DNA of 64,000 nucleotides from Amycolatopsis oliviviridis. Its GTDB lineage: Bacteria; Actinomycetota; Actinomycetes; Mycobacteriales; Pseudonocardiaceae. Both the position numbers and the translations under genes were made by a program. Positions within the stretch are counted from its first letter, which is position 1; each line of letters opens with the position of its first letter. The notes beneath the pieces were generated by a model. That model saw nothing but the letters and a program-made list of their open reading frames with translations, searched no databases and was not told the DNA's origin. The DNA lies in assembly GCF_014654365.1 (NCBI RefSeq), contig NZ_BNAY01000018.1, positions 21,842 to 85,841 of the forward strand. The letters are read 5' to 3'. Positions 8,494 to 17,326 of the stretch are shown here, in pieces.

Positions 8494-8871
8494 CGTGAAC
8501 TCCTTCGATCCCTCTGCTCCTTCGCTTCTTACCACGGAGCCCGCTCGTCGTCCGGAACTCGTTGCGCCGAGTGGGACGATCGCCGGTCGTGGACGTGGGA
8601 AGGCGCCCTGCACTTGAGACATGTTTCGACCGCATTCTGGCACTTCGCCAATGTCCGATGGCTCTTTGCTGCTGCCGCTGCCAGATCTGGTGAGCACAAC
8701 TGCCTTTTCTGACACGGGTTTTCCGGATGTCCCCTCCTGGCCGGGCGCCGTCTTGGCGATGTAATTTCGGGTGAAACCCTTGCCCCGAACCGCGCGCGTG
8801 ATGGATCGCCCTCATCGTCGGAGATACGCTGGCTTGTCTTGTGTTCTTGGACGGAAACGCCAGAGGTGACC
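8494..8871. other. 378-bp divergent intergenic region
   Basis: Lies between the divergent membrane-protein gene and the first tandem LuxR gene and must carry both promoters. I see no conserved gene, strong inverted repeat or RNA structure in it. Confidence 0.5.
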
Positions 8872-10251
8872 ATGGTTCGGCGCGGTAACGGCCAGCTCCG
8901 GACAAGGGAGCGAGCCGACACACCAAGCGGTGGCTTGGATCTTCGTGGCGTCGAGGGGTTGTGCACCTCGGAAGTCGAGGCGCGGCTGGACGTGGTCACC
9001 CCCGGATTGACCGCCAGCGTGCCCTGGCTGATGGCCGGGCAGGACACCGGGCCCGCCCCGGCCGTGCCCGCCGGGCTGTGCGCCTCGGCCAAGTCGGCCA
9101 GAGAAATGACGCGAGGCAAGGACGTCGGCCTCGCCGTCGCGTGGGCCGAGGAGGCGCTGGACGAGGCTCCGTGCCGTCACGACCCGCTGTGCGTGTGGCG
9201 TGCCCTCGTGACACTGGTGAGCGCCGGTGAACTGGTGACCGTGGACGAACAGTGCGCCCGGCTGGTTGAGGACGTCGAGCCGGGGCCGTTCACCCGGGCG
9301 CAACGCCGCAGCATGATGCTCCGCGCTCGCGCGAGAGTGGCCCGGCATACCGGCGATCTGCCGGGCGCGCGCCGGATCCTCGGCGAGCTGATCGAGTCGG
9401 ACGTGAGCCAGAACGTCCGGCTGCTCGGCGTGTCCTGGCTGGTCGACGTCCTGCTCGAAGAAGGGGCGATCGACGAAGCGGTGGACCTGATGGCCGAGAG
9501 CGGCCTCGAGCGGGCGGCGCAGCAGTGGCTGATGTGCCGCCCGATGCTGTTGTCGGCCCGGGCGGCGGTCCGGCTGGCCACAGGCGACGCGGACACCGGC
9601 TTCCAGGACTTCCTGCAGGCCGAGCGCCTGTTCGAGGGGCAACGGATGTCGAACCGCGCCATGCTGCTGTGCCCGACGCAGATCTCCCTGGCCGCCAAGG
9701 CCGCGCGGCGGGACGAACTCGCCGCCCGGATCGCCGGTCAGGTGCTGCTCAGGGCTCGTGGCTGGGGTGAGCCGAGGGTGCTGGGCATGGCGTTGAGCAC
9801 GCTGGCGACGGTCGAAGACGGACCGGACGCCTGTGCGCAGCTCACCGAGGCGGCCGAGCTGCTCGAAGTCGGCGGCGCCCGCAGCGAACTGATCACCGTC
9901 AATCAGGAGCTCGCCCGGCGCTTGGCGGCCCGCGACGACGTCGCGGGGGCACGCTGGCGGATCGGCCGAGCCGTGGGAATCGCGAAGGAGATCGGAGCGC
10001 ACGGCAGGGCACAGAACCTGCGCGCCGAGTTCGGCGGCATGACCGACTCGGTGCGGTTGACCAAACAGGAGAGCAGGGTGGCCTCGCTGGCGAGAGGTGG
10101 CCACTCGAACGAACAGATCGCCGGAAAACTCGGTCTTTCACTGAGAGGCATCGAGTTCCATCTGTCCAATGTGTACCGGAAACTGGGCGTGCGGGGAAGG
10201 AGGGGGCTCCGCGACGCGCTCGGTGAAGAAGTGGCCGGTCGGCAGATGTGA
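8872..10251 (+). CDS. LuxR-family regulator with helical-repeat sensor region (tandem copy 1)
   Basis: About 459 residues. The long N-terminal part is made of TPR-like amphipathic helices (ARVARHTGDLPGARRILGEL and similar); there is no P-loop, unlike the large LAL/MalT regulators. The last 60 residues are a LuxR helix-turn-helix (LTKQESRVASLARGGHSNEQ, then IEFHLSNVYRKLGV). ATG 8872 is chosen over GTG 8839 because AGAGGTG sits just upstream. A second protein of the same architecture follows after 27 bp, so the two form an operon of duplicated regulators. The recognised ligand or partner and the target genes cannot be told from sequence. Confidence 0.85.
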   Translation: MVRRGNGQLRTRERADTPSGGLDLRGVEGLCTSEVEARLDVVTPGLTASVPWLMAGQDTGPAPAVPAGLCASAKSAREMTRGKDVGLAVAWAEEALDEAPCRHDPLCVWRALVTLVSAGELVTVDEQCARLVEDVEPGPFTRAQRRSMMLRARARVARHTGDLPGARRILGELIESDVSQNVRLLGVSWLVDVLLEEGAIDEAVDLMAESGLERAAQQWLMCRPMLLSARAAVRLATGDADTGFQDFLQAERLFEGQRMSNRAMLLCPTQISLAAKAARRDELAARIAGQVLLRARGWGEPRVLGMALSTLATVEDGPDACAQLTEAAELLEVGGARSELITVNQELARRLAARDDVAGARWRIGRAVGIAKEIGAHGRAQNLRAEFGGMTDSVRLTKQESRVASLARGGHSNEQIAGKLGLSLRGIEFHLSNVYRKLGVRGRRGLRDALGEEVAGRQM

Positions 10252-10278
10252 CGGTGCAGGGTGAGGCGAGAGGACGAA

Positions 10279-11547
10279 ATGTTCGAAGAAGCCGGATCGA
10301 AAGAGCCGGTGGCCGGTCCGGTGGATCCCGTCGGTGCCGTGCGGACCGAACTCGAGCGGCTGGTGGCCGACGGCCGGTGGTATCTCGCGGGGCACTTGGT
10401 GCGGATGCTGTCTGCCCAACACTCACTGTCACGTCCCGTCACCGGCTACGCTCAGTTGGTGCACATCGCCGGGGCACGCTTCCTTGCCGGGCTCGAGCAG
10501 GACGAGTCACGGCACGCTGGGCGCGAGTCCAAAGAGGTGCTCCGGGTGGTGCAAGCCCTCAATCGCGGCCGCCAGCGGGGTGAGGTGGTGCGGCTGGCTC
10601 GGGCGCCGCTGACCTCGGAGGATCTTCCGGGGCTGGCGAGGATCTGGGTCGGTGTGCTCGCCCTCGCGTACGCGGGGAATCTGGCCGACGCACGTGCCCT
10701 GCTGAGGCTGGCCGAGGACACCCGCGGCGAGCACGGCGCCACGGTGACACGGTCGGGTCTCGCGTTGCTGCGGGCGAGGGTGGTGTCGTGGGGAGCGGGG
10801 CGGGAAGCCGCCTCGGAAGCGATGAAGGAGATCCTGACGCGCGGGATCCCGGCGGAGCTCCGCAGCCTCGCCGTCGCGTGGACGGTGTCCGCGTCGGTGG
10901 CGGCGGGCGAATTCTCGCGGGCACGGGCTCTCCTGCGTGAACACGACTTCGACGGTCCGCTGACCGATGTCGCCGACGAAGCGGAACTCCTCTTCGCCCG
11001 CGGCGGACTGCATCTCGCCACGGGTAAGCACGAACTCGGTTACGACGACTACAAGGCCTGCGGACGTCTGCTGCTCAGCCGCTCCGTGCACAACCCGGCG
11101 GTGCTGCCTTGGCGCGCCCACGCGGCGCTCTGCTCGCACGTGCTGCAGCGGCCCGTGCTGGCCGCCTCCCTCGCCTCCGCGAGTGTCATCGCGGCGCGCC
11201 GTTGGGGCGCGAGGGAAACTCTCGCCATCTCGTTGTACGCCTCCTCGACCATCGCCGCGGATCCCGACGGCGCGCCGCGCCGTGACGAGCACGGGGATTT
11301 CGCCGGCGTCGTGCTCCGGCCGGAGTTCACCGCGGTACTGAACGATCTGTGCAGCGCCACCGAGCACGCGCCGTTGACCGACCCGGAGCGTGAGGTGACC
11401 GAATTGGCTCGCGCCGGACTGCGCAACAAGGAGATCGCCGAACGGCTGTCCGTGTCGACGAGAACGGTGGAGGCCCGGCTGTCCAAGGTGTATCGCAAAC
11501 TGGGCGTCACGGGCAGGGACGGGTTGCGCGGCATCTTCACCCTGTGA
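10279..11547 (+). CDS. LuxR-family regulator with helical-repeat sensor region (tandem copy 2)
   Basis: About 422 residues, paralogous to the gene before it. A helical-repeat region (LARIWVGVLALAYAGNLADA) leads into a C-terminal LuxR helix-turn-helix (LTDPEREVTELARAGLRNKE, then RTVEARLSKVYRKLGVTGRD). Like its neighbour it lacks Walker motifs. ATG 10279 follows GAGAGGA at a 4-base spacing; GTG 10261 is an alternative start. The TGA stop is part of the first unit (TGATCA) of the repeat cluster that follows, so the repeat array has inserted or grown right up to the end of the gene. Confidence 0.83.
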   Translation: MFEEAGSKEPVAGPVDPVGAVRTELERLVADGRWYLAGHLVRMLSAQHSLSRPVTGYAQLVHIAGARFLAGLEQDESRHAGRESKEVLRVVQALNRGRQRGEVVRLARAPLTSEDLPGLARIWVGVLALAYAGNLADARALLRLAEDTRGEHGATVTRSGLALLRARVVSWGAGREAASEAMKEILTRGIPAELRSLAVAWTVSASVAAGEFSRARALLREHDFDGPLTDVADEAELLFARGGLHLATGKHELGYDDYKACGRLLLSRSVHNPAVLPWRAHAALCSHVLQRPVLAASLASASVIAARRWGARETLAISLYASSTIAADPDGAPRRDEHGDFAGVVLRPEFTAVLNDLCSATEHAPLTDPEREVTELARAGLRNKEIAERLSVSTRTVEARLSKVYRKLGVTGRDGLRGIFTL

Positions 11548-11667
11548 TCAGACGGACGACGCGTGTGATCAGACGGACGACACACGTGACTGGATGGACG
11601 ACACACGCGATGTCCATCTGATCACGTGTGTCGTCCGTTCAATCACGTGTGCCGTCCCCCTGATTAC
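11544..11667. repeat. Cluster of five 21-25 bp repeats in both orientations
   Basis: The unit is approximately GTGATCAGACGGACGACACA followed by CGTGA. Plus-strand copies lie at 11544-11564, 11565-11589 and 11591-11611; inverted copies lie at about 616-645 and 645-667 of the 11.6-kb block (11616-11645, 11645-11667), with sequence drift between units. The array fills the gap between two convergent genes and could fold into a long stem. A related copy is at 62083-62105. Confidence 0.8.
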
Positions 11668-11680
11668 AGGCGTCGCGGGG

Positions 11681-12946
11681 TCACCGGAGGTGGGCGGCGC
11701 CGATCAGCGCCAGCAGGTCGTTCTCCCCGTCGGCGACCTTGAACGATTTCGCGTCGCGGAGCAGCTTTTCGGGATAGAAGACCTCCCCGCCGGGGAGTTC
11801 GACACCGTCGAGGCGGGTCGCTCGCGCGCCGCAGAGCTGGATCGCGAGGTCGCACACCTCGAAGGCGGTGTCGGTGGTGAACACCTTGCTGGCCGCGGAA
11901 TGCGCGATCGAACCGAGGTCGCCGGCGTCAGCCTGCCCGTAGTTGTGGGCGTAGACCGCCCGGTTGAGAGCGCGGGCGGCTTCGAGCCGGGTGAACATCC
12001 GGAACAGGCGCAGCTGGACGGACTGGTGCTCGCGCAAGGGCTTGCCGCCTTGGACACGATGCCCGGTGTAGCTCAGCGCGCCTTCGTAGGCGGCCCGGCC
12101 CGTGCCGAACGCCAAGAGCGCCATCGAGACACTGGCCAGCGCGTGCGTCGCGTGCATGGCGATCGGGTAGGCGTTCTCACCGATCAGCAGATACTCCTTG
12201 GGCAAGCGGACGTCGGTGAAGGAAAAGCCACCCTGGTTGAGGGCTCGGAGTCCGAGTTTCTCCAGTGGCGCTGTCCGGGTGACGCCCTCGTGGTCCAGGG
12301 GGACGACGAAGATGCCGCCCTTGGCGAGGCTGTCGCCGTCGAGTGTGCAGCAGACCAGGGCGTGGGACGCGGTCACCGCGCAGCTGATCCAGTCCGCTTT
12401 GGTCCCGTTCAGCACCCACTCGTCACCGTCGAGGTGTGCCCTGGTGTCCCCGCCGCCGACGGTCAGGGACGGGGTGTGCGCCGCCATCATGTCGGAGCCG
12501 TGATTCGGGTCGGTGATCGCGAAACAACTGGACCACGACGGCTGTTCCCCGGTGTAGTAGGGGCGGCTCAGCTCGTCCACGAGCCGAGGGCTGCCGAAGT
12601 TGTAGACGAACTGGAAGACCAGCGGGGCGATGAACAGGCTGGTGGCCAGCCCGGCGTCCCCGGTGGCCAATTCCTCCAGGACGAGGAATTCCTCGAACCG
12701 GGTCAGGCCGAGCCCGCCGAACTCGGCCGGGGCGGTCAGGGTGAGGAAGCCCGCCTTGCGGGCCTCCGCCATGAACTCGAAGTACGGCGAGCCGGTCGCG
12801 ACCGCTTCGGCCGCGGTCATCCGGTCCAGCCGGTGGCCGATCGGGGCCGCGTACTCCCGCGCGAACACCCGGGCACGGTCACGCCACTCCTTGGCGTGCT
12901 CGCTGATCGTCAGGTCGAGTTCGGTGTACGGATCCCGTCCGGTCAT
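11681..12946 (-). CDS. Acyl-CoA dehydrogenase-family flavoprotein
   Basis: 421 residues with the three-part acyl-CoA dehydrogenase layout: an N-terminal helical domain (APAEFGGLGLTRFEEFLVLE), a beta domain with CFAITDPNHGSD and WVLNGTKADWIS, and a C-terminal helical FAD domain (HQSVQLRLFRMFTRLEAARA). It would bind FAD and act on a thioester or similar substrate. At the position where medium-chain enzymes have the catalytic Glu of YEGT, the sequence reads KVADGENDL, so the base may be Asp or absent. That alignment is by eye. ATG 12946 overlaps the HAD stop by ATGA, making it the last gene of a coupled five-gene unit that begins at 16853. Confidence 0.85.
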   Translation of the reverse strand: MTGRDPYTELDLTISEHAKEWRDRARVFAREYAAPIGHRLDRMTAAEAVATGSPYFEFMAEARKAGFLTLTAPAEFGGLGLTRFEEFLVLEELATGDAGLATSLFIAPLVFQFVYNFGSPRLVDELSRPYYTGEQPSWSSCFAITDPNHGSDMMAAHTPSLTVGGGDTRAHLDGDEWVLNGTKADWISCAVTASHALVCCTLDGDSLAKGGIFVVPLDHEGVTRTAPLEKLGLRALNQGGFSFTDVRLPKEYLLIGENAYPIAMHATHALASVSMALLAFGTGRAAYEGALSYTGHRVQGGKPLREHQSVQLRLFRMFTRLEAARALNRAVYAHNYGQADAGDLGSIAHSAASKVFTTDTAFEVCDLAIQLCGARATRLDGVELPGGEVFYPEKLLRDAKSFKVADGENDLLALIGAAHLR

Positions 12947-13665
12947 TTCTCCTGCTCCTTCGGTCGGTTCAGGCGCTCCAGTACCTCGGAGCAGGTGGCC
13001 AAGATCGTTTCGCGATCGACGACGTGCCAATCCCGGCCGCTGCTCAGGGCGTGGAGTTCGTCGTCGGGTTCGAACGCGAAGGCGGCGCCCGCGTGGGTGA
13101 AGACCTCCGCGTCGATTCCGCCGTTGCCGACGGCGACGGTGACGCCGCATTCGACGTCGCCGGTCGCCGCCAGCTCCCGGACCACCGCGGCTTTCCCCCC
13201 GGGTAGCCCGGGGGTGCTGAGGAGTTCGCCGGTGAACCGCCCGCCCGATTCGGCCAGCCGGGCGCCGTACCCCGAATGCAGGCCGAGGTCGTCCACCGCC
13301 TCCCACAGGGGGAGCTCGGAATTGCCGGAGACGAGGACGATCCGGTAGCGATACCGTTTGAATAGCTCGATGAGCGGCTCGGCGAAGGGGAACAGCTCGT
13401 CGCGGCACGCCCGCCAGGTCCGGGCGGCCGTCTCCCTGGCCTCGGTGACCGTCGCACCGCGCAACGCCTTCGCATAAGCCTGATACGCCTCGGTCATCGC
13501 TTGGCGACGCGAATTCCCGCCGGACGCGTAGCCGCGGATCGCCCGCAGGCAGGCCAGCCCCTCGTCCTTGTCGCAGACGCCGTCCTCGACGAGGTCCTCC
13601 AGGTAGCGGGTGCCGAGCACACCGCGCAACAGCGTGCCGTCCAGGTCCAGCACGGCGTATCTCAC
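12943..13665 (-). CDS. HAD-family phosphatase (SerB/HAD-IB type)
   Basis: 240 residues with all HAD motifs: motif I DLDGTLL (nucleophile Asp7, acid/base Asp9), motif II VLVSGN, motif III GGKAAVV and motif IV VAVGNGGIDAEVF, where the usual GDGxND is GNGGID. The helical cap between motifs I and II is of HAD-IB size. It should hydrolyse a phosphate ester in the cytoplasm. It overlaps both neighbours by ATGA-type junctions, directly after the polyprenyl diphosphate synthase, so a prenyl (di)phosphate or its derivative is an attractive substrate. That substrate is inference from the operon. Confidence 0.87.
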   Translation of the reverse strand: MRYAVLDLDGTLLRGVLGTRYLEDLVEDGVCDKDEGLACLRAIRGYASGGNSRRQAMTEAYQAYAKALRGATVTEARETAARTWRACRDELFPFAEPLIELFKRYRYRIVLVSGNSELPLWEAVDDLGLHSGYGARLAESGGRFTGELLSTPGLPGGKAAVVRELAATGDVECGVTVAVGNGGIDAEVFTHAGAAFAFEPDDELHALSSGRDWHVVDRETILATCSEVLERLNRPKEQEK

Positions 13666-14741
13666 GATTCGCGCTCCACCAGCAGCGCGGCGAGGTGACG
13701 CAGATCGGCGGCCGCGGAGGGCGGTAGCGGCGAGGTGTCGAGCACGGCGAGGGCTTCGGCGGTGCGGTCGGCGATCATGTTCTCCACCATCGCCGGGGCG
13801 CCGGTGCCTTCGATGACCTCCAAGACCCGGAGCGCGTCTTGCTCACTCAGCCGCGGATCGCCGACGTGCTTCTCCAGCAGCGCGCGCCCGGCGGTGTCCG
13901 CACGCTGCGCGGCCAGGGCGAGCAGGACGGTGCGTTTACCCTCGCGCAAGTCGTCGAAGACGGGTTTGCCGGTCGTGGCCGAGTTCCCGAAAAGGCCGAG
14001 AAGATCGTCTCGCAACTGGAACGCGTCCCCCACCGGCAGGGCGAACCGGCTGAGCCGATCGAGCAGGTCGGAGTCCGCGCCGGCCAGCAGCGCACCCAGT
14101 TGGAGCGGACGTTCGACGGTGTACCTCGCCGTCTTGTACCGGATGACGGTCAGCGGAGCGCCGTGGTCGTCAAGGGGGTTGAGGCAGGTGAACAGATCCA
14201 AGTACTGGCCGTAGTGCATCTCTTCGCGCATCTGGTCGACCAGCGAGCAGACGGCGGAGCGACGGCCGGGTGGCAGCGCCGCGCCCGTGAGCAGCTCGGT
14301 CGACCACATCAGCGCCATGTCGCCGATCAGGATCGCCGCCGCCTCACCGAAGCGCCGCGCGTTCCGGGCCCGCGGATACCGGTCCGCGATCGAGCGATGG
14401 ACGCTCGGCCGGGATCGCCGGGTCGCGCTGTCGTCGATCACGTCGTCGTGGATGAGCGCGAACGCCTGGTACAGCTCGAGCGCCGCCGCCACGTCGACGA
14501 TCGTGTCCGGTAGCCCGGTGCCACCGGCGGCCCGCCATCCGGCCGAGCAGAGCATGGGGCGTAACCGTTTGCCGCCCGCGGTGACGAAATCCCTGAGTGT
14601 TTCTGGAATCTCCGGACTGAGACCCCGGCAGGCGGCGTCGTCCCGTTTGGCTTCCAGGAAGAGGGTGAGCCGGGTCAGGACCCGCTCCCGGACCTCGTCG
14701 AAATCCAGGGACCGGCCGGTGTGTTCCGTGTAGACGGTCAT
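13662..14741 (-). CDS. Polyprenyl (geranylgeranyl-type) diphosphate synthase
   Basis: 359-residue trans-isoprenyl diphosphate synthase that condenses isopentenyl diphosphate with an allylic diphosphate. The first Asp-rich motif is DDVIDDS at 99-104, preceded by YQAFALIH. The second is FQLRDDLLGLFG (Asp245-Asp246). Both Mg-binding motifs are intact, as is the early GKRLRP isopentenyl-binding motif. Bulky or aromatic residues near the first motif are compatible with a C15-C20 product, but chain length cannot be fixed by eye. It starts 16 bp after the F420-type gene and overlaps the HAD gene, so it is central to this operon. Confidence 0.92.
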   Translation of the reverse strand: MTVYTEHTGRSLDFDEVRERVLTRLTLFLEAKRDDAACRGLSPEIPETLRDFVTAGGKRLRPMLCSAGWRAAGGTGLPDTIVDVAAALELYQAFALIHDDVIDDSATRRSRPSVHRSIADRYPRARNARRFGEAAAILIGDMALMWSTELLTGAALPPGRRSAVCSLVDQMREEMHYGQYLDLFTCLNPLDDHGAPLTVIRYKTARYTVERPLQLGALLAGADSDLLDRLSRFALPVGDAFQLRDDLLGLFGNSATTGKPVFDDLREGKRTVLLALAAQRADTAGRALLEKHVGDPRLSEQDALRVLEVIEGTGAPAMVENMIADRTAEALAVLDTSPLPPSAAADLRHLAALLVERES

Positions 14742-14757
14742 GGGGTGACTCCTGTGC

Positions 14758-15255
14758 TCACGAAGACGGTGCCTTGTCGAGGGCGAAGATGCGGAAGCTC
14801 CCGCGCCCGCTGTTGTCCAGGTAGTCCTGATAGGCGGGGCCGTAGCTGGTGATGAGCCGCCACTGCGCGTCGTGGTCCTCGCCGGTGAGCAGTCGCGCGG
14901 TGACCGGGAGGACCTCGTTGCCCAGGGTGATGGTCGCCCTCGGGTCGGCGAGGAGGTTTTCCGACCACGCCGGATGCTTGCGGTCGCCGAAATTCGACGC
15001 GACCACGGCGTAGGAGTTCCCGTAGGGAGAGAAGAAGAGCGGCGAGGAGTACTGCTTGCCGCTACGACGGCCGGTGGTGGTGAGCAGCAGCGTGCCGGCG
15101 CCGGTGGTGCCGCCGAGGCTGAACCTGCCCTTGGTCCGTTCCAGCAGGAAGCGATCCGCGGGCACCAGCACCGTGCGCATGAACGTGATGAACCAGCGTT
15201 TCGGGGCGACGCGGATCATCGTTTTCCAGAGGATGGCCTGCACTCGTTCTTTCAT
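14758..15255 (-). CDS. Ddn-family deazaflavin (F420)-dependent reductase-like protein
   Basis: 165 residues of the actinobacterial F420H2-dependent nitroreductase/quinone reductase (Ddn) split-barrel family. The diagnostic stretch is LLLTTTGRRSGKQYSSPLFF, followed by the strand YAVVASNFGDRKHPAW and NLLADPRATI. Known members use reduced F420 to reduce quinones, nitroaromatics or enones. The N-terminal helix (WKTMIRVAPKRWFITFMRTV) is amphipathic and may associate with membrane. Its ATG overlaps the stop of the GMC gene (ATGA), so it is coupled to it. It could supply a reduction step on the isoprenoid product of the operon. Confidence 0.88.
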   Translation of the reverse strand: MKERVQAILWKTMIRVAPKRWFITFMRTVLVPADRFLLERTKGRFSLGGTTGAGTLLLTTTGRRSGKQYSSPLFFSPYGNSYAVVASNFGDRKHPAWSENLLADPRATITLGNEVLPVTARLLTGEDHDAQWRLITSYGPAYQDYLDNSGRGSFRIFALDKAPSS

Positions 15256-16853
15256 GACGAAAACTCCCGGATGATGAGGTCGGCGGCCCGCTCGGCGAGC
15301 ATGACGGTCGGGGCGTGGGTGTGCCCCCGGGTGATCCGTGGCATGACCGAGGCGTCCACGACCCGGAGGCCGGCAACCCCGCGCACGCGCAGTTCCGCGT
15401 CCACCACGGCGCCCTCGTCCGTCCCCATCCGGCAGGTGCCCGCCAGGTGGTAGACGGTGTCGGTGTGCGCCCGGACGTGCTTCTCGACGCTTTCGGCGTC
15501 GTCGGGGTCGAGCGCCGGATACCAGGAGTCGCCGACGTACGGCGCGAGCGCCGTCGTGCCGAACATCCGGCGCGCGATCTCGACACCTTGGGTCAGGCGT
15601 CGCAGGTCATGGCCGTCCGGGTCGGAGAACGTGCCGAAATCGATCTCCGGAGCCTCGGCCGGGTCCGCGGACCGGAGCCGGACCTGCCCGGAGCTCTCCG
15701 GCTGCAGCAGCACGACGGCGATGGTGAGCGCGTGATCGGGTGGCGGGTCGATTCCGTGGTTGACGAAGGCCACCGGCAGGAAGCTGATCTCCAGGTCCGG
15801 CGCCGGTTGCTCGGGGCCGCTCGCGAGGAAGCAGGCGGCTTCGGCCACGTTCGAGGTCAGGGGGCCACGGCGTTCGGACTCGTAGAGCGCGGCGGCGGCC
15901 GGTTCGCCCGCGGACGCCAGCGTGACCGGTTTCGGGCAGTGGACGATCAGCGGCGTGAACACGTGGTCCTGCAGGCCGAGTCCGACACCAGGGACATCGG
16001 CGACACAGGCGATGCCGTGCTCGGCCAGTTGCGCTGCCGGACCGATGCCGGACAGCAGCAGTAGTTGAGGTGAGTTGACTGCGCCAGCGCTGAGCACGAC
16101 CTCGCGTCGCGCGGTGAGTGTCACCGCTTCGCCGTCGGAGTTCAGGGCCTCGACCCCGGTGGCCCGGCCGTCGGTGACGACGATCCGCCGGACGTGCATC
16201 CCGGTCAGGAGCTCCAGGCCGGGATGCCGGAGGGTGCGCAGATAGCCGTCCGCCGCGCTCCAGCGTTCACCACGACGCTGGGCCGTGGGGATGCGTCCAG
16301 CCCCGGTGTGGTCGCCTCCGTTCACCCCGGCTGACCGTGGTAGCCCGAGCTCGTCGCAGGCGTCGAGGAAAGCGGACGTCGCCTCGGACTCGCCACGCAC
16401 GTCTTCGACGTACAGCGGGCCGTCCGAGCCGTACACGCCCGCGTCGTCGTCGCCGACGCGGCGTTCCGACCGGCGGAAGTAGGGTTCGACGTCCGCGTAG
16501 GACCATCCCTCGGCGCCCGCCTCCGCCCAGCCGTCGAAGTCGGCGCGGTGACCGCGGGTCCAGACGTTGGCGTTGATCGACGAGCAGCCACCGAGAACCC
16601 GGCCCCTGGGGACCCGGATCGCACGTCCGGTCAGGCCGGGCTGCGGGGTGCTGCGGTAGTCCCAGTCGGCTTCGCTGCCGAAGAGGGCGGGGAACGCGAC
16701 CGGGATCTTGATCGCCGGGTTGTCGTCGGGGCCGCCGGCTTCGACCAACGCCACGGTGACGTCGTGTTCGGCGCCGAGGCGGGCCGCGATGGCGCATCCG
16801 GCCGATCCGGCGCCGACGACGATGTAGTCGAAGGCGCGTACTGCGTCCGTCAT
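15252..16853 (-). CDS. GMC-family FAD-dependent alcohol oxidoreductase
   Basis: 533 residues. N-terminal FAD-binding motif VVGAGSAGCAIAARLG, GMC signature around PRGRVLGGCSSINANVWTRG, and C-terminal active site YHLAGTCRMGTDEGAVVD with catalytic His, ending in GHTHAPTVMLAERAADLI. Relatives oxidise primary alcohols (choline, long-chain or terpenoid alcohols). ATG 16853 is preceded by GGAGGG about 9 bases upstream; the frame stays open beyond but codon and protein patterns stop there. It is the first gene of the minus-strand operon with the prenyl synthase and phosphatase, suggesting that a prenyl alcohol may be its substrate. Confidence 0.92.
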   Translation of the reverse strand: MTDAVRAFDYIVVGAGSAGCAIAARLGAEHDVTVALVEAGGPDDNPAIKIPVAFPALFGSEADWDYRSTPQPGLTGRAIRVPRGRVLGGCSSINANVWTRGHRADFDGWAEAGAEGWSYADVEPYFRRSERRVGDDDAGVYGSDGPLYVEDVRGESEATSAFLDACDELGLPRSAGVNGGDHTGAGRIPTAQRRGERWSAADGYLRTLRHPGLELLTGMHVRRIVVTDGRATGVEALNSDGEAVTLTARREVVLSAGAVNSPQLLLLSGIGPAAQLAEHGIACVADVPGVGLGLQDHVFTPLIVHCPKPVTLASAGEPAAAALYESERRGPLTSNVAEAACFLASGPEQPAPDLEISFLPVAFVNHGIDPPPDHALTIAVVLLQPESSGQVRLRSADPAEAPEIDFGTFSDPDGHDLRRLTQGVEIARRMFGTTALAPYVGDSWYPALDPDDAESVEKHVRAHTDTVYHLAGTCRMGTDEGAVVDAELRVRGVAGLRVVDASVMPRITRGHTHAPTVMLAERAADLIIREFSS

Positions 16854-17326
16854 AAGGGATTTCCCTCCATCTGGCCCTCGTCGGGAAGAGGATGGGCTGT
16901 GGCGTTGTGTCTGCGGGTATAGGCACTGCTGGTTTACCGGATCACGTTCGCCCGATCGTGGCGGGCGGTGTGAATTTCTGGTATTTCCGCCCCAAAGGAC
17001 ACCGGGTGCGGCTGTGTCGGACGGTGCGAAAGAGCCTCGGTGGTGGACGAAAAGTCCTGGTTCCAGCGCTGGGACCGCGATGTGTCGCACACTCGCTCGC
17101 GGAGGCACGGTAACCGCCTCGGGTCGAAGTATGATCGTGATTTTGTTTCTCAAAGGTGGAAACGCCGCAAAATCGTTTAATGGATCTGCTCGAAAACACT
17201 TTTATCGCGCGCCGAACCTGAGATTTCCGTTAAAGTCTGCGAACCATCCCCGGAAAGAAAATCACTCGCTACGCGTCTTCCGTGGTTTTCCTGCGCAGGC
17301 CTGCGATCGCTTGAGGAGTACGAGCT
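16854..17326. promoter_or_regulatory. 473-bp divergent promoter region
   Basis: Noncoding gap between the divergent GMC operon and the NDH-2-like gene. The right half (about 17130-17290) is distinctly richer in A and T than its surroundings and ends in GAGGAG upstream of ATG 17327, so it probably holds the rightward promoter. I see no clear operator repeat. Confidence 0.45.

Noticed and set aside
11544..11667. Possible CRISPR array
   Set aside because: Units run in both orientations, differ from each other, and have no regular unique spacers; no cas genes nearby.
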